A stretch of DNA of 64,000 bases from assembly GCF_019703515.2 (NCBI RefSeq), contig NC_059351.1, forward strand, positions 19,127,501 through 19,191,500, read 5' to 3'. Both the position numbers and the translations under genes were made by a program. Position 1 is the first letter of the stretch; each line of letters opens with the position of its first letter. The notes under the pieces are model-generated. The model saw nothing but the letters and a program-made list of their open reading frames with translations, had not been told where the DNA came from and searched no databases. Positions 54,254-64,000 of this stretch are shown piece after piece. The DNA is from Myxocyprinus asiaticus. Lineage: Eukaryota; Chordata; Actinopteri; Cypriniformes; Catostomidae.

Positions 54254-54904
54254 TTAACTTTTACACTCGCTTGGATCTTTATCCTTTTTAAGAATCCAAC
54301 TGATCCGGGTTTGTGTCATGATTGGAGGAAGCTTTCCATTCTTTAATGATTCCATATAAACTTCTAACAAAAGTGGAGCCAGTTCTGTAGCATAAGATCT
54401 AAAAAATTCAGCGGCAAAGCCATCTGGCCCCGGAGCCTTGCCAGTAGGCAGGGCCTTAATTACCTCATCAAGCTCCTCCAAGGTTATCTCGGAGTCAAGA
54501 GAATTTGTTTGCTCAGTTGTCAATTTAGGGAGTTTTAATGGTTCCACAAAGTTTCTAATATCTTCATCAGTGGGCGAAGACGTGGAACTATAAAGATCAA
54601 GATAGAACTCTTTAAAGGCATTATTAATATCAATGTCCGAGGTAAAAATTTCACCACCAGCAGATTTCACTGAGGGAATGGTAGAAAAAGACTCTCTCTG
54701 TTTTATATATCTAGCCAGAGGTTTTCCTGCTTTGTCCCCTGACTCAAAGTTTGACTGTCTTGCCCAGGATAACCAAAACTCCACTTTCCACGACAAAATA
54801 GTATTATATCTGTATTTCAAATGGGTCAATTCTCTGAGGCCATCAGATGACATTTGGTGCTTCAGCTCTGCCTCTGTACTTTTAATATTCCCTTCCAACT
54901 CCAC
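54254..54904 (-). pseudogene. LINE C ORF2 linker and start of RT
   Basis: 216 open codons: [67 protein letters not shown], then the RT entry [19 protein letters not shown] and LKKDKDPSECKS. It is the best-preserved version in the window of the segment between endonuclease and RT. It is followed by a frame break and the truncation. Confidence 0.88.
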
Positions 54905-55301
54905 GAGTTCTCATGCTTTGGATTTTTTGGTGAATGAGGCATACTGTATGATCCAACCCCTAAGAACCCCCTTAAGTGCTTCCCAAGCCACGGCAACAGA
55001 AGATACTGAGGACCAGTTGGTCTCCATATAAACATTGATTTCAGTCTTTAACATTTGTTGGAAATCAGGATTTTGCTAAAGGGATACATTAAAGCGCCAG
55101 CTGTATGATTTCTTTTTCTCCGTATGTGGCAACATCTCTAAACTCACCAGGGCGTGATCTGAGACTAAGATGTTTCCAATTGAGAAATCCACAACAGATG
55201 AAATGAAGGACTTAAATATAAAAAAATTTAATCTATTCTAGAATAAATCCTATGGACTGATAAAAAAAATTATAGTCCCTAACAAATAGGTTCAAAAGTC
55301 T

Positions 55302-55855
55302 TCAAATATCTGCAAGACCAAGATTTTTACACATCCTGTGAAGCGTCAGTGTTGCTCTAGGGGGCTTACACACTTTTGCTTCACTATGGTCAAGGACTGA
55401 GTCCATCAATAGATTAAAGTCTCCTCCCAATATTATATCACGAGGGGTGCCAAAGGTTTGCAACATCCCTTCAAGATCTATAAAAAAGCCCTGATCATCA
55501 GCATTAGGTGCATAAATATTAGCCAAAATCAACCTTTGCCCCTGAATTTCTGCTAAAACAATAATGACTCTTTGAATTGTAATTGTTGAAATTTGAATTG
55601 TAGATGTTTATTTATCAATATACTGACTCCCCTGCTCTTACTTGAGCCAGCACTGAAGAAAACATGTCCACCCCATATCTTCCCAAATTTTTCCGCTTCC
55701 TGTGGGGAAAGATGCCTTTCTTGAAGAAACTCTATATCATATTTCTGAAGTTTAAGAAAAGAAATAACCTTCTTTTTATGAGGTGCCCCAACCCATTCAC
55801 ATTCCATGTGGAGAGAGATAATCCACTCATATTAACATTTGACATTTTGACATAA
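55302..55855 (-). pseudogene. LINE C endonuclease
   Basis: Two pieces: 55553-55807 (with MECEWVGAPHKKKVISFLKL, where relatives have WNVNGLGHPIKRRK, and FLQERHLSPQEAEKFGKIWG, in which the usual ETH reads ERH) and 55302-55532 (MILANIYAPNADDQGFF, ILGGDFNLLMDSVLDHSEAK). A short insertion or duplication near 55575-55605 breaks the frame between them. APE-type nicking enzyme, not functional here. Confidence 0.87.
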
Positions 55856-56233
55856 TAGAACAAATAAATTGTGTGTCAAAAACAAAATGATAAAGACCAC
55901 ATTGCAACATTAGTGCAACAATAAAACCCAGAACAAAACAAACAGAAAAAAGAAAAACGTGCGCATTAACCCTGCGCACAACAGCGCCAACCAGCGTCGA
56001 CCCCTCTAAACTCAAAGAGTCCATGCACGCCTACGAGAACCCCCGCGACAACTTTGCCATCAGATTGCTCAAGCCCGGTGCTTCTATACAAATTTTGTGA
56101 GGCAAAATTACATAACAAATAATACTTTGTAAAACAAACTCCAGCCAATAGAAGGCATAAGCACAAAGAACAAGCAGATTCATCTACAGCTGTCCCGAAG
56201 GTATGTTCCTCCACAAAACCAATTCCAGCTGCT

Positions 56234-56833
56234 AGGTGGAACCAGCACAAAAAAAAAAAAAAAAAAAACAGGCATCCCGGTTCCTTGGACGGTCCAGTGT
56301 ATATTTAACGAGTCAAGTTGACTCAGAGGCCACATAGGAAATGCACCATGATTTTCTCAGTCCATCAACTCTATAAAAGACATCGCTTGTTGAAGGCATG
56401 TAGATATTTTGCGGTCATCCTTATCACTAGCTGGGAACTTCAGTGTAAAAGCGATCTTCTATCAATGCAAGAGTTTCTTGAAGGAGAAGTGTTATTCCAC
56501 AAAACAAACTCCAGCCGCTAGGCAGAACCAACACAAAAAGAAACAAAAATGGCACCCAGCTTCCTCAGACAGCCAGAGTAAGTACAGTGAGTCAATCCAC
56601 TCAAATGAGAAACACAAAATGGCTTACTCCAATGTTTTTATGAAGGACAGTACTTGCTTGGGGCATAAAAATACTTTACAGCCATCCTTAGTATTTATAC
56701 TCAGTTTGGCCAGGAACATCAATGCAAAAGCGAACTTCCATTGATGTAAAAGTTTCTTGCATTCCTTAAATCGATCACATTTCTCTCTTGTTGATTTCTC
56801 AAAGTCTGGGAACAAGAAAATGTTGTGATTCTT
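56234..56833 (-). repeat. LINE C inter-ORF region with duplicated ORF1-tail module
   Basis: Two copies of the module seen in LINE B: TTCCATTGATGTAAAAGTTTCTTG near 56737 and TTCTATCAATGCAAGAGTTTCTTG near 56457, each followed by a CCACAAAAC...CCAGC(T/C)GCTAGG segment. Period about 285-290 bp. Includes an A18 tract at 56251-56270. Confidence 0.82.
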
Positions 56834-57452
56834 TCAAGAAAGCTTTACTTTGCTCCTCGCCTCGCGCAACACAAGATCTTTATTGGATGATCTCAGGAAT
56901 TTGGCCAGGACTGATTGGGGCCTGCCACCCTCAGCCGATCTACGAGCCAGAACCCTGTGACCTTGCTCGATCTCCAGCTTATGGCCTGTTATGTCGAGCA
57001 GACTCGAGAAGAGCTCATCTAGGAATTTCACCATATCTCTGCGCTCCTCATGCTCAGGAATTCCAACAATTCTGATGTTATTCCTGCGGCTCCTATTCTC
57101 AAGATCTTCAAGTTTTTCAAGAACGTGTTTCAAATCAACTTTGGTCGCTAGCGGATTATCAGATAATTCCCTCTCCGATGACTCCAACATCTGCCACTCT
57201 TGTAACCAACTCAGAGAATTTTGTTTCCATCACGATATTTGATCGATGTATTACAGCGAGATCAGCAACAACTTTCATCAGCATCACAAACATGTTGGAC
57301 AGTTGACTCTGAATTTCCCTGGCCGCACCATTCAAATCGAGTCCTCGGTCTGCAGGCCTGTCAGAGGTATCAGCTTGAGCATGTAAGTGTCTTTTAATAT
57401 CTCCAGAGCCCAAGGATTTTGAATTTTTTGACATATTGACTTCAAAGAGCAA
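56834..57452 (-). pseudogene. LINE C ORF1
   Basis: Two open pieces with one frame change near 57180. The first (57159-57452) begins MLFEVNMSKNSKSLGSGDIK and includes the coiled-coil-like SNIVMETKFSELVTRVADVG. The second (56834-57190) has VLEKLEDLENRSRRNNIRIV, VKFLDELFSSLLDITGHKLE and RPQSVLAKFLRSSNKDLVL, i.e. the end of the coiled coil and the RRM-like region. The real start is more likely the Met at MSKNSK (about 57434). RNA-binding partner protein of the LINE. Confidence 0.88.
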
Positions 57453-57571
57453 ATATGTAGCAGCGTGTATTAAATCTCACCGGATTATAAGACAAAAATA
57501 ACTAAAAACTAGCAAAGTGCGCAGAGCTCATCGCCTACACGTCCGCTCCTCGCATGGCATCACGTGACTCC

Positions 57572-58585
57572 CCCACCACTAATATTCTTAATTTAGGATG
57601 GCAATCAGTTCTCTGCACAGTTAAACAAGCATCTTAACATCTTGCACCACCATCCACCCCTTACCTGACACAGTCATTAAAATTCAATGGTGTCTTTCTC
57701 AAGAGGGCTCTTACCAGCTGTAAAGCAGAATTCTTCATTAATTGGTCTGCATGCAAAACTCAGGAATTTTTTTTTTACTTACACGGGAAAGATTTGAACT
57801 AAAAAAAGTGTTTGAATCTAATTATTTCCAGGATTGTACATCATGCAAATGGAAATCCACCAGTGTTATCTCCAAAAATTAGCTTGAATTTTTCTTTACT
57901 CAGCCTGAATATTGCTGAGTAAAGGAACAGTCACGTGACAACGCTCCCCTCGTGCCACTTCAGAAGGGGTCAGACAATAATTTACATATTAATAATGATA
58001 GTGAGAAACACTTTTAGGTGTTTTATGCAACCAGGTATTGGGTCTTACTTGCTATTCTTATTAAATAATATATTAATACAATAAATCTTCATTCTGTTTA
58101 GGCAATAGTGTAAGGTTTCTTTGGTTACATGGGCTGGCCTTTCTCAGTTTAGAAAGCGACATCAACCACACGATTATTTTGGGCGTTCCAGAGGAATTAT
58201 CTTGTGTAATTTATGGCAGTATATGTTTGTTGAAAATGAAAATAGTTGCTGGCTCCAACTGCTAACAGCACTTTCATTGTAACCAGTTATTTTAGAAGTT
58301 ATAATAATATTTCTAATCTTGTAAACATCTTATATAATATTGTGCAATCAAATGTTGTCACTTCACATATGGTTTGAGAGGTGTTTCTAACATTAGTTTT
58401 GTTTAGATCCCAAACTTTGTATCTCACTGTCCCACCTTTATGGCATTTTATAAAAAAATTAAAAAAAGACTTGTCCTGTCCTTAGAAAAAGCTTTCATAT
58501 AACTGATCATTTTGTATTATTGTTCTCAAATTCATATTGTGTTTTTATGCCAATTTTTGCCGAGTTTACTTAGATAATTGTGCAG
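57572..58585. other. Unit II non-coding DNA
   Basis: AT-rich, with no gene or recognised element. An A/T-rich tract with short runs near 57770-57800 and 58450-58465. Confidence 0.45.
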
Positions 58586-60060
58586 ATGTGGTCTTTTGAG
58601 AATTATTCACCAATGGAGCTTGGCTCTCCTCTGTTGGACATTTCTGGTCCTGCATCTGAATAAAAACTGCAACCAAAAGGTCATTTTTTGATATATCGAC
58701 CTAAAATTTGGATCAGATCTGGCTTAGACATGTGGCTTTGATTTTCTAAAATTTTTACATTTCAGTTTATATTTTTAGTATATTTTATTTATATATAAAA
58801 ATAAATTTGTGCAGTACATTTTCATTAAAATAAACTTGACTTCTATAACTTTTTTATTTCACTTTAAAAACTGTTTTCACTTGCACAATAAACTGCCAAG
58901 TGTCTTCTTTAAAAAGAGACCAGGCTTAGGTCTGTACTCCCTAGCATTCATGAGTTACAACCATTTAAGTTTACACCCAAATATAGGAAGAAAGGAATAA
59001 TAACAATTAATATGTTGCCATGGCAACACTATTTAAGATATCAAATATCCCTTTATAATTTTACACCAGCAGTGTCTTGGCATTATCCTAAAAGAAATTG
59101 AAGCAATTCATATAAACACAAGAGGGCTAATTCAAAGTCTGCTAAAATTGTCTTACTTCCTGCTGCAGTTGGTGTCGCTATGACCACGACCCATAATATC
59201 CACATAAATGTGATCAGCCCCCCTAACCAAACATACAGCTGAATTTTCATCAAAATCATACAATGCACACAGAAGATATAAGGAACTTCCTGTTTCACAT
59301 TTTTGCCCTTAATTTATTGCCTCGCCATCGCAACACCATTTGATATATCAAAAATCAGTTCACAATTTAGCATATTCAATGTCTTGGCATAATATTGCCT
59401 AAATTTGGTGACAATCACATGAATCCCCTAGGAGTATTCAAAAGTTCAGGGCCTGCAATTTTCAAAAAATGCACATTCAATCCAAAATGCCTGATTTCCT
59501 GTTGGGCAGTGCTAATGACTAACGAAGTTTTCCGGCTTGATGTGAAGAATATGTGTAGCAAGTTTGGTGACGTAGATGAAACTGACCCCACCACTTTTGT
59601 CAAAAGGTGGTGCTACAGAGCTCCCAGGCCATGCCCATGTGTTAACTTTTGCCCAGGCCTATTGGCCAACAACTCTGATGTGTGTGCAAAATATCATGAA
59701 AATTCAAGCATGCCAAGTACCTCAAAAACATGTGAAATTACATTTAATGCTTTTCCATGGCAACACTATTTAAGATATCAAGAATCCCTTCAGAATTTTA
59801 AGTCTGCACTGTCTTGACATTATTTAAAAAAATTAAGCAATTCAGGTAAACATCAGAGGGATATTTCAAAGTCTATTAAAAGTGTGTGATCCAGATTCAT
59901 CTGATCCACAATAGCCACATTAATGTTAGCAGCCTGTAAGGCTAAACATATAGCTCAATTTTGATGTAAATCACACGATGCAAGCAGAAGAAAAGACACA
60001 CTTCCTCTTTCTCATTTTTTGACGAAACATTATTGCGTCACCATGGCAACACTTGTTTGA
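58586..60060 (+). repeat. Distal region and sub-repeats of unit II
   Basis: 58586-58980 holds the marker AATTATTCACCAATGGAGCTTGGC and the region that is interrupted by the L2 LINE in unit I. 58990-59730 and 59730-60060 are two copies of the sub-repeat module (GCCATGGCAACACTATTTAAGATATC, CCCCTAGGAG, TTCCTGTTGGGC). Open frames here (for example 59395-59817) are chance readings of repeat DNA. Confidence 0.75.
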
Positions 60061-60170
60061 TATATATATATATATATATCCTCCTCTCTCACCGTTGCTG
60101 ACATGCCAGTGATTACCCCTCCTGCCAGCATTGGCACACATGCCATAGGTTGCTGACACCTGCTCTAGAT

Positions 60171-62279
60171 GTTACGTAATTCATTGGCTGCTTTGATCAA
60201 TTTCTTGTCATATTCAATTAGAAGTATGGGCCGCATCAGTGTGTGATGATGAATGTAAGTCATGAAAAGTTTGCCAGTCTTCTTTATTGTCATGTTTGAT
60301 GAATCCAGTTCTGAGCTCCGAAATTGGCAAGTTTCCGCAGCCAAATTAAGCTATTTATTTCTTCAATGAGCGCTTTTACATACACGTTTTTACACCGATT
60401 GTGCTTAATAAGCCGACAATGAGTGTGTTCATGTAAACATATTAAACTGCTTTCCTTTATCGGTGTAAGGACATAAACGGCGTAAGCATAAACCAGTCGA
60501 TTGACGGGGGTTGATTTTTGCCCATTACGCAGATTTTGCGTTGCATGTAAACACCTTAACCAGCGTTCAGTGTGTGCACGTCTCTTCACGGTTTGACGTC
60601 AAAAGCAGAGAATATCACGATTACTTTAAATGACTTCTTGCTTTGTCTGATTTTTTAATTAAGGTGATTTTTGGGAGTCATAAGCATATTGGTGCGCATG
60701 TAAACACGCTCAGTGTTTCAATGAAACACTCCAAATATTCACCCGACTTGTTATCATCATAAATTAACATATCTTACAGAAATAGTTCACTGGAAAATGA
60801 ACATTCCGTCATCATTTACTCACCCACATGTTCTGTCATTTGTGGAAAACAAATTAACATGTTTAGCTGAATGTTTACACTGCTTTTATCCGAACAATGT
60901 ATCCATACATAAGTAATATGCTGTTTCCAACCTAGTTTCATTGAATGAACGTTACTATATCTACATTTTTGCCAACTAACTTATACGTGCAACATTCTAC
61001 ATTTTGCCACAGTTTCCTGGTGAAACTAACACTAGAGGCGTTAGAACAACTGTGTGTTTTATTCTCTCGCACACAAATCATGACTACAACAGCTGATTAT
61101 GACTTTATAGACACTTATTTTTGGCTTTATTACTCACACACTACTACTTTTAATGTTTGTATTACAGACCCACCTACATTTACACACTTATTTCAGTGTG
61201 ATTAACTTCTGCGTTGTACTTGAACACGGAAGATTGCAGTTTGAGCCCAGCCAAACATGTATGCTGTCGGTTAGGTATAGATGTTGGATTGGTTATATAT
61301 ATCTGTTTTTGTTTACCTCATTTGCTTTTACAACACTATTGGTTAGGTTTAGATTAAAATTTAAGGTTAGGGAGATACGTTTTACTCATTAAAACCTCCA
61401 TCTAATACTCACCTTAAAACATTTTCTGATTGTGACACCAGTTCACTCGCTTTTGGTGCCCCTCGCTTGACATTTCACTGGGAATCTGCAGCCAAATGTA
61501 AAATGCACATAATTTTGTTTTGCATAAATGTTGTAGCGTTCATGAGATCAGACTGGCTGCATTTCAAGTCTTTAGTGCTAAACAATGCAAATTCTTGCAT
61601 GAGCACTGAGCTTCTCTCATGCAGTCATGAATGCACAACAGAGTTATTTCAAACTAATTAAAACATGCTTACATAAAACTTATGAGTCTGTGCGCCTGTG
61701 TAGAGCATTCCAATCAGTCACTTGTGAGGTTCCATTTCTGTTTGGATGCTGCCTTAAAAGGCAACTGCCTAAGTAGTAGGGATGTGCAAGAATTGTCAAC
61801 TAGTCTTTCAACAACTGACTAGTTGATTAGTGACGTCGACTAGACATTTTTAAACAATAAAAAATTATTAAAAGGTTTTTACTTTTTTAATTTTAATATT
61901 TAAGACAGCATGTTAATATTGGAATTATTGTAGTTTAAAAAAAAATTTCTAACCACAAATACTATTACAATTAGTATAAAAAAGTATAGTATAAACATTA
62001 TTTTTATAAATATGACGGTTTACTTCATATATGCTGGAGGCACTAAACTGTTAGTGCGAGTCACATCACGGAAAACAAGCGCTGCCTGGACAAGTTTCAC
62101 AAAAGTGAGAACTGATGTAATACAATGAAATAATTGCAAACTAATGTCAAGATAATGTCAATAATGCTCAAAATGTCAAGGATGTGAGCTCAGAGTCAGG
62201 GGTAGAATCTTCATCTGGTGTTGAAGAAGCAAAAACGGAAAAGTGATAACGGCTTAGCTGACCTACAGAGCTGGAGATA
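60171..62279. other. Non-coding DNA with old repeat fragments
   Basis: 60390-60740 has repeated GCATGTAAACA(C/T) motifs and inverted-repeat-like pieces resembling non-autonomous DNA elements. 60783-60850 (ATAGTTCACTGGAAAATGAAC, CATTTACTCACCC) is a fragment of the TTAA element family seen at 1232. 61779-61850 has AGGGATGTGCAAG and GACTAGTTGATTAGTGACGTCGACTAG, an element-like palindromic stretch. No protein-coding gene was recognised. Confidence 0.5.
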
Positions 62280-63853
62280 CAGGTGCATCTCAATAAATTA
62301 GAATGTCGTGGAAAAGTTCATTTATTTCAGTAATTCAACTCAAATTGTGAAACTCGTGTATTAAATAAATTCAGTGCACACGGACTGAAGTAGTTTAAGT
62401 CTTTGGTTCTTTTAATTGTGATGATTTTGGCTCACATTTAACAAAAACCCACCAATTCACTATCTCAAAAAATTAGAATACATCATAAGACCAATAAAAA
62501 AACCATTTTTAGTGAATTGTTGGCCTTCTGGAAAGTATGTTCATTTACTGTATATGTACTCAATACTTGGTAGGGGCTCCTTTTGCTTTAATTACTGCCT
62601 CAATTCGGCGTGGCATGGAGGTGATCAGTTTGTGGCACTGCTGAGGTGTTATGGAAGCCCAGGTTTCTTTGACTGTGGCCTTCAGCTCATCTGCATTTTT
62701 TGGTCTCTTGTTTCTCATTTTCCTCTTGACAATACCCCATAGATTCTCTATGGGGTTCAGGTCTGGTGAGTTTGCTGGCCAGTCAAGCACACCAACACCA
62801 TGGTCATTTAACCAACTTTTGGTGCTTTTGGCAGTGTGGGCAGGTGCCAAATCCTGCTGGAAAATGAAATCAGCATCTTTAAAAAGCTGGTCAGCAGAAG
62901 GAAGCATGAAGTGCTCCAAAATTCCTTGGTAAACGGGTGCAGTGACTTTGGTTTTCAAAAAACACAATGGACCAACACCAGCAGATGACACTGCACCCCA
63001 AATCATCACAGACTGTGGAAACTTAACACTGGACTTCAAGCAACTTGGGCTATGAGCTTCTCCACCCTTCCTCCAGACTCTAGGACCTTGGTTTCCAAAT
63101 GAAATACAAAACTTGCTCTCATCTAAAAAGAGGACTTTGGACCACTGGGCAACAGTCCAGTTCTTCTTCTCCTTAGCCCAGGTAAGACGCCTCTGACGTT
63201 GTCTGTGGTTCAGGAGTGGCTTAACAAGAGGAATACAACAACTGTAGCCAAATTCCTTGACACATCTGTGTGTGGTGGCCTTGACCCCAGCCTCAGTCCA
63301 TTCCTTGTGAAGTTCACCCAAATTCTTGAATCGATTTTGCTTGACAATCCTCATAAGGCTGCGGTTCTCTCGGTTGGTTGTGCATCTTTTTCTTCCACAC
63401 TTTTTCCTTCCACTCAACTTTCTGTTAACATGCTTGGATACAGCACTCTGTTAACAGCCAGCTTCTTTGGCAATGAATGTTTGTGGCTTACCCTCCTTGT
63501 GAAGGGTGTCAATGATTGTCTTCTGGACAACTGTCAGATCAGCAGTCTTCCCCATGATTGTGTAGCCTAGTGAATCAAACTGAGAGACCATTTTGAAGGC
63601 TCAGGAAACCTTTGCAGGTGTTTTGAGTTGATTAGCTGATTGGCATGTCACCATATTCTAATTTTTTGAGATAGTGAATTGGTGGGTTTTGTTAAATGTG
63701 AGCCAAAATCAACACAATTAAAAGAACCAAAGACTTAAACTACTTCAGTCTGTGTGCATTGAATTTATTTAATACACGAGTTTCACAATTTGAGTTGAAT
63801 TACTGAAATAAATGAACTTTTCCACGACATTCTAATTTATTGAGATGCACCTG
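62280..63853 (-). mobile_element. Tc1 copy 4, complete ends, nearly intact gene
   Basis: Flanked by TA (62278-62279 and 63854-63855), with the terminal repeats CAGGTGCATCTCAATAAATT and complement. Same family as Tc1 copy 3 at 26366-27934 and clearly better preserved. The transposase is on the minus strand. Confidence 0.96.
62560..63555 (-). pseudogene. Tc1 copy 4 transposase, one visible nonsense codon
   Basis: 331 codons plus stop in a single frame from ATG 63555 (MGKTADLTVVQKT). Codon 35 is TAA (63451-63453), at the Ser position of the GCSQSAVSKHV helix-turn-helix seen in Tc1 copy 3. The rest is open: FLDESKFCISF (first Asp), FQQDLAPAHTAK (second Asp) and PDLNPIENLWG (Glu), with 34 residues between the last two, a DD34E enzyme. 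An internal Met at codon 47 (63417) could start a protein lacking the first DNA-binding helices, which would not be expected to transpose. Confidence 0.92.
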
Positions 63854-63855
63854 TA

Positions 63856-64000
63856 TATGACAAAGATCACTGCATGGACCCAGACCAGAACTCTCTCCAG
63901 TGGTGGATGAATGAGTTTCTCATGCTGTGCCTTCCACGTCTGTCCCACAGTGGTGTAGCCACGGGTATGCCAGGGTGTGCAACTGCTACCCAAAATGTAA
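63856..64000. other. Unassigned tail of the window
   Basis: 145 bases of moderately GC-rich sequence after the last Tc1. GTAGCCACGGGTATGCCAGG near the end could be the start of another element, but too little is visible to say. Confidence 0.3.

Larger units (their letters stand above)
54166..57571 (-). mobile_element. LINE C: Tx1/L1-type LINE, 5' end intact, 3' truncated
   Basis: Minus-strand member of the LINE A/B family. Its 5' end at about 57571 (GAGTCACGTGATGCCATGCGAG) matches that of LINE B. ORF1, inter-ORF region, endonuclease and linker are present. The RT is cut at residues equivalent to KVMTSLI, where the DIRS 3' end begins. The missing 3' part is not found on the far side of the DIRS, so it was lost. 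Confidence 0.9.
49218..60080 (+). mobile_element. Helitron-like unit II (no helicase), heavily invaded
   Basis: Starts AAATATAGCTGCAAGCAGCGATGACGGG, matching the start of unit I, and is directly head-to-tail with it. Contents in order: sub-repeat module (49400-49740), R2 (49770-51025), shared block (51798-52015), the GAATCATTCATGGAGCCTGG marker (about 52730) and a second similar marker at 58600, then sub-repeats to 60060. The helicase part is absent. The right end fades into an (AT)n tract at 60059-60079 next to the hAT-II end. Confidence 0.5.
26080..60162. mobile_element. hAT-II: hAT termini 34 kb apart enclosing block 3
   Basis: The left terminus (26080) reads CGGGGATCGGCAAACTTTTT then GACATGGAGTGCCA. 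The right terminus (ending 60162) has the inverted form ending GGTTGCTGACACCTG, with GGCACACATGCC inside. The flanking 8-mers TTCTAGAT (26072-26079) and CTCTAGAT (60163-60170) match at 7 of 8 positions. Own sequence appears to be 26080-26365 plus about 70 bp after 27936, and about 60082-60162; the rest is nested DNA. No hAT transposase was seen, so this was probably a non-autonomous copy. Confidence 0.65.

Noticed and set aside
59395..59817. 140-codon frame in the distal sub-repeat of unit II
   Set aside because: Reads through non-coding repeat DNA; the equivalent frame is closed in the sister copies.
28035..60080. Segmental duplication of host DNA instead of two Helitron-like units
   Set aside because: The shared blocks are repeat-like sub-modules and helicase DNA with a defined start motif, which fits tandem mobile units better. 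Not fully excluded without a genome search.
1..64000. tRNA, rRNA or other structured RNA genes and SINE heads with tRNA-like promoters
   Set aside because: None was recognised by eye; a covariance-model search would be needed to be sure.
1..64000. A previously undescribed host system
   Set aside because: No cluster of non-transposon genes is present. The notable content is transposon architecture and one intact Tc1.

Overview
This is vertebrate, almost certainly teleost and most plausibly cyprinid (carp/minnow-like), nuclear DNA. The evidence is the transposon mix: several Tc1/mariner families, DIRS-type tyrosine-recombinase retrotransposons, Tx1/L1-type and L2-type LINEs, hAT remnants, Helitron-like sequence with a PIF1-like helicase, and the short TTAA-flanked repeat reading TTAAAGGGATAGTTCACC. 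The species is an inference. No complete host gene was found; one 120-bp stretch (24112-24231) looks like a possible host exon. Nearly everything else is mobile DNA, much of it nested.

Block 1 (1-17979). Two Tc1 pieces lead into an AT microsatellite and a cluster of ACCATGGTA palindromes. A long-TIR TTAA element (arms 1232-1462 and 17321-17979) was split by a hAT (termini 1463 and about 17319, near-identical 8-bp target duplications). The hAT holds a DIRS element (1478-2696, 11189-13732, 15352-16210). The DIRS reverse transcriptase is interrupted by two head-on LINE bodies (A, minus; D, plus), and its recombinase is interrupted by a Tc1 (13733-15351).

Block 2 (17980-26079). This is the most host-like stretch: a 130-bp-period minisatellite, long non-coding DNA, a Tc1 with an uninterrupted 339-aa DD34E transposase (21239-22863), the candidate exon and a 347-bp solo LTR.

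Block 3 (26080-60170). hAT-type termini with 7/8-matching target duplications lie 34 kb apart. Inside are a decayed Tc1 (26366-27934) and what reads as two head-to-tail copies of one Helitron-like parent. Unit I is 28035-49215 and carries a broken helicase; unit II is 49218-60080 and lacks it. Later insertions inflate both. Unit I holds a Tc1, a solo LTR, LINE B with target duplications, and an L2 LINE that itself holds DIRS 2. Unit II holds a solo LTR, a TIR element, a DIRS 3' end and LINE C. Because the units are paralogous, each provides empty sites for insertions in the other.

Block 4 (60171-64000). Old repeat fragments and a last Tc1 (62280-63853) whose 331-codon transposase has one visible nonsense codon.

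Apart from the Tc1 at 21239-22863, every element seen is truncated, frameshifted or missing a key residue. Boundaries were read by eye and may be off by a few bases to tens of bases, more for old repeats.
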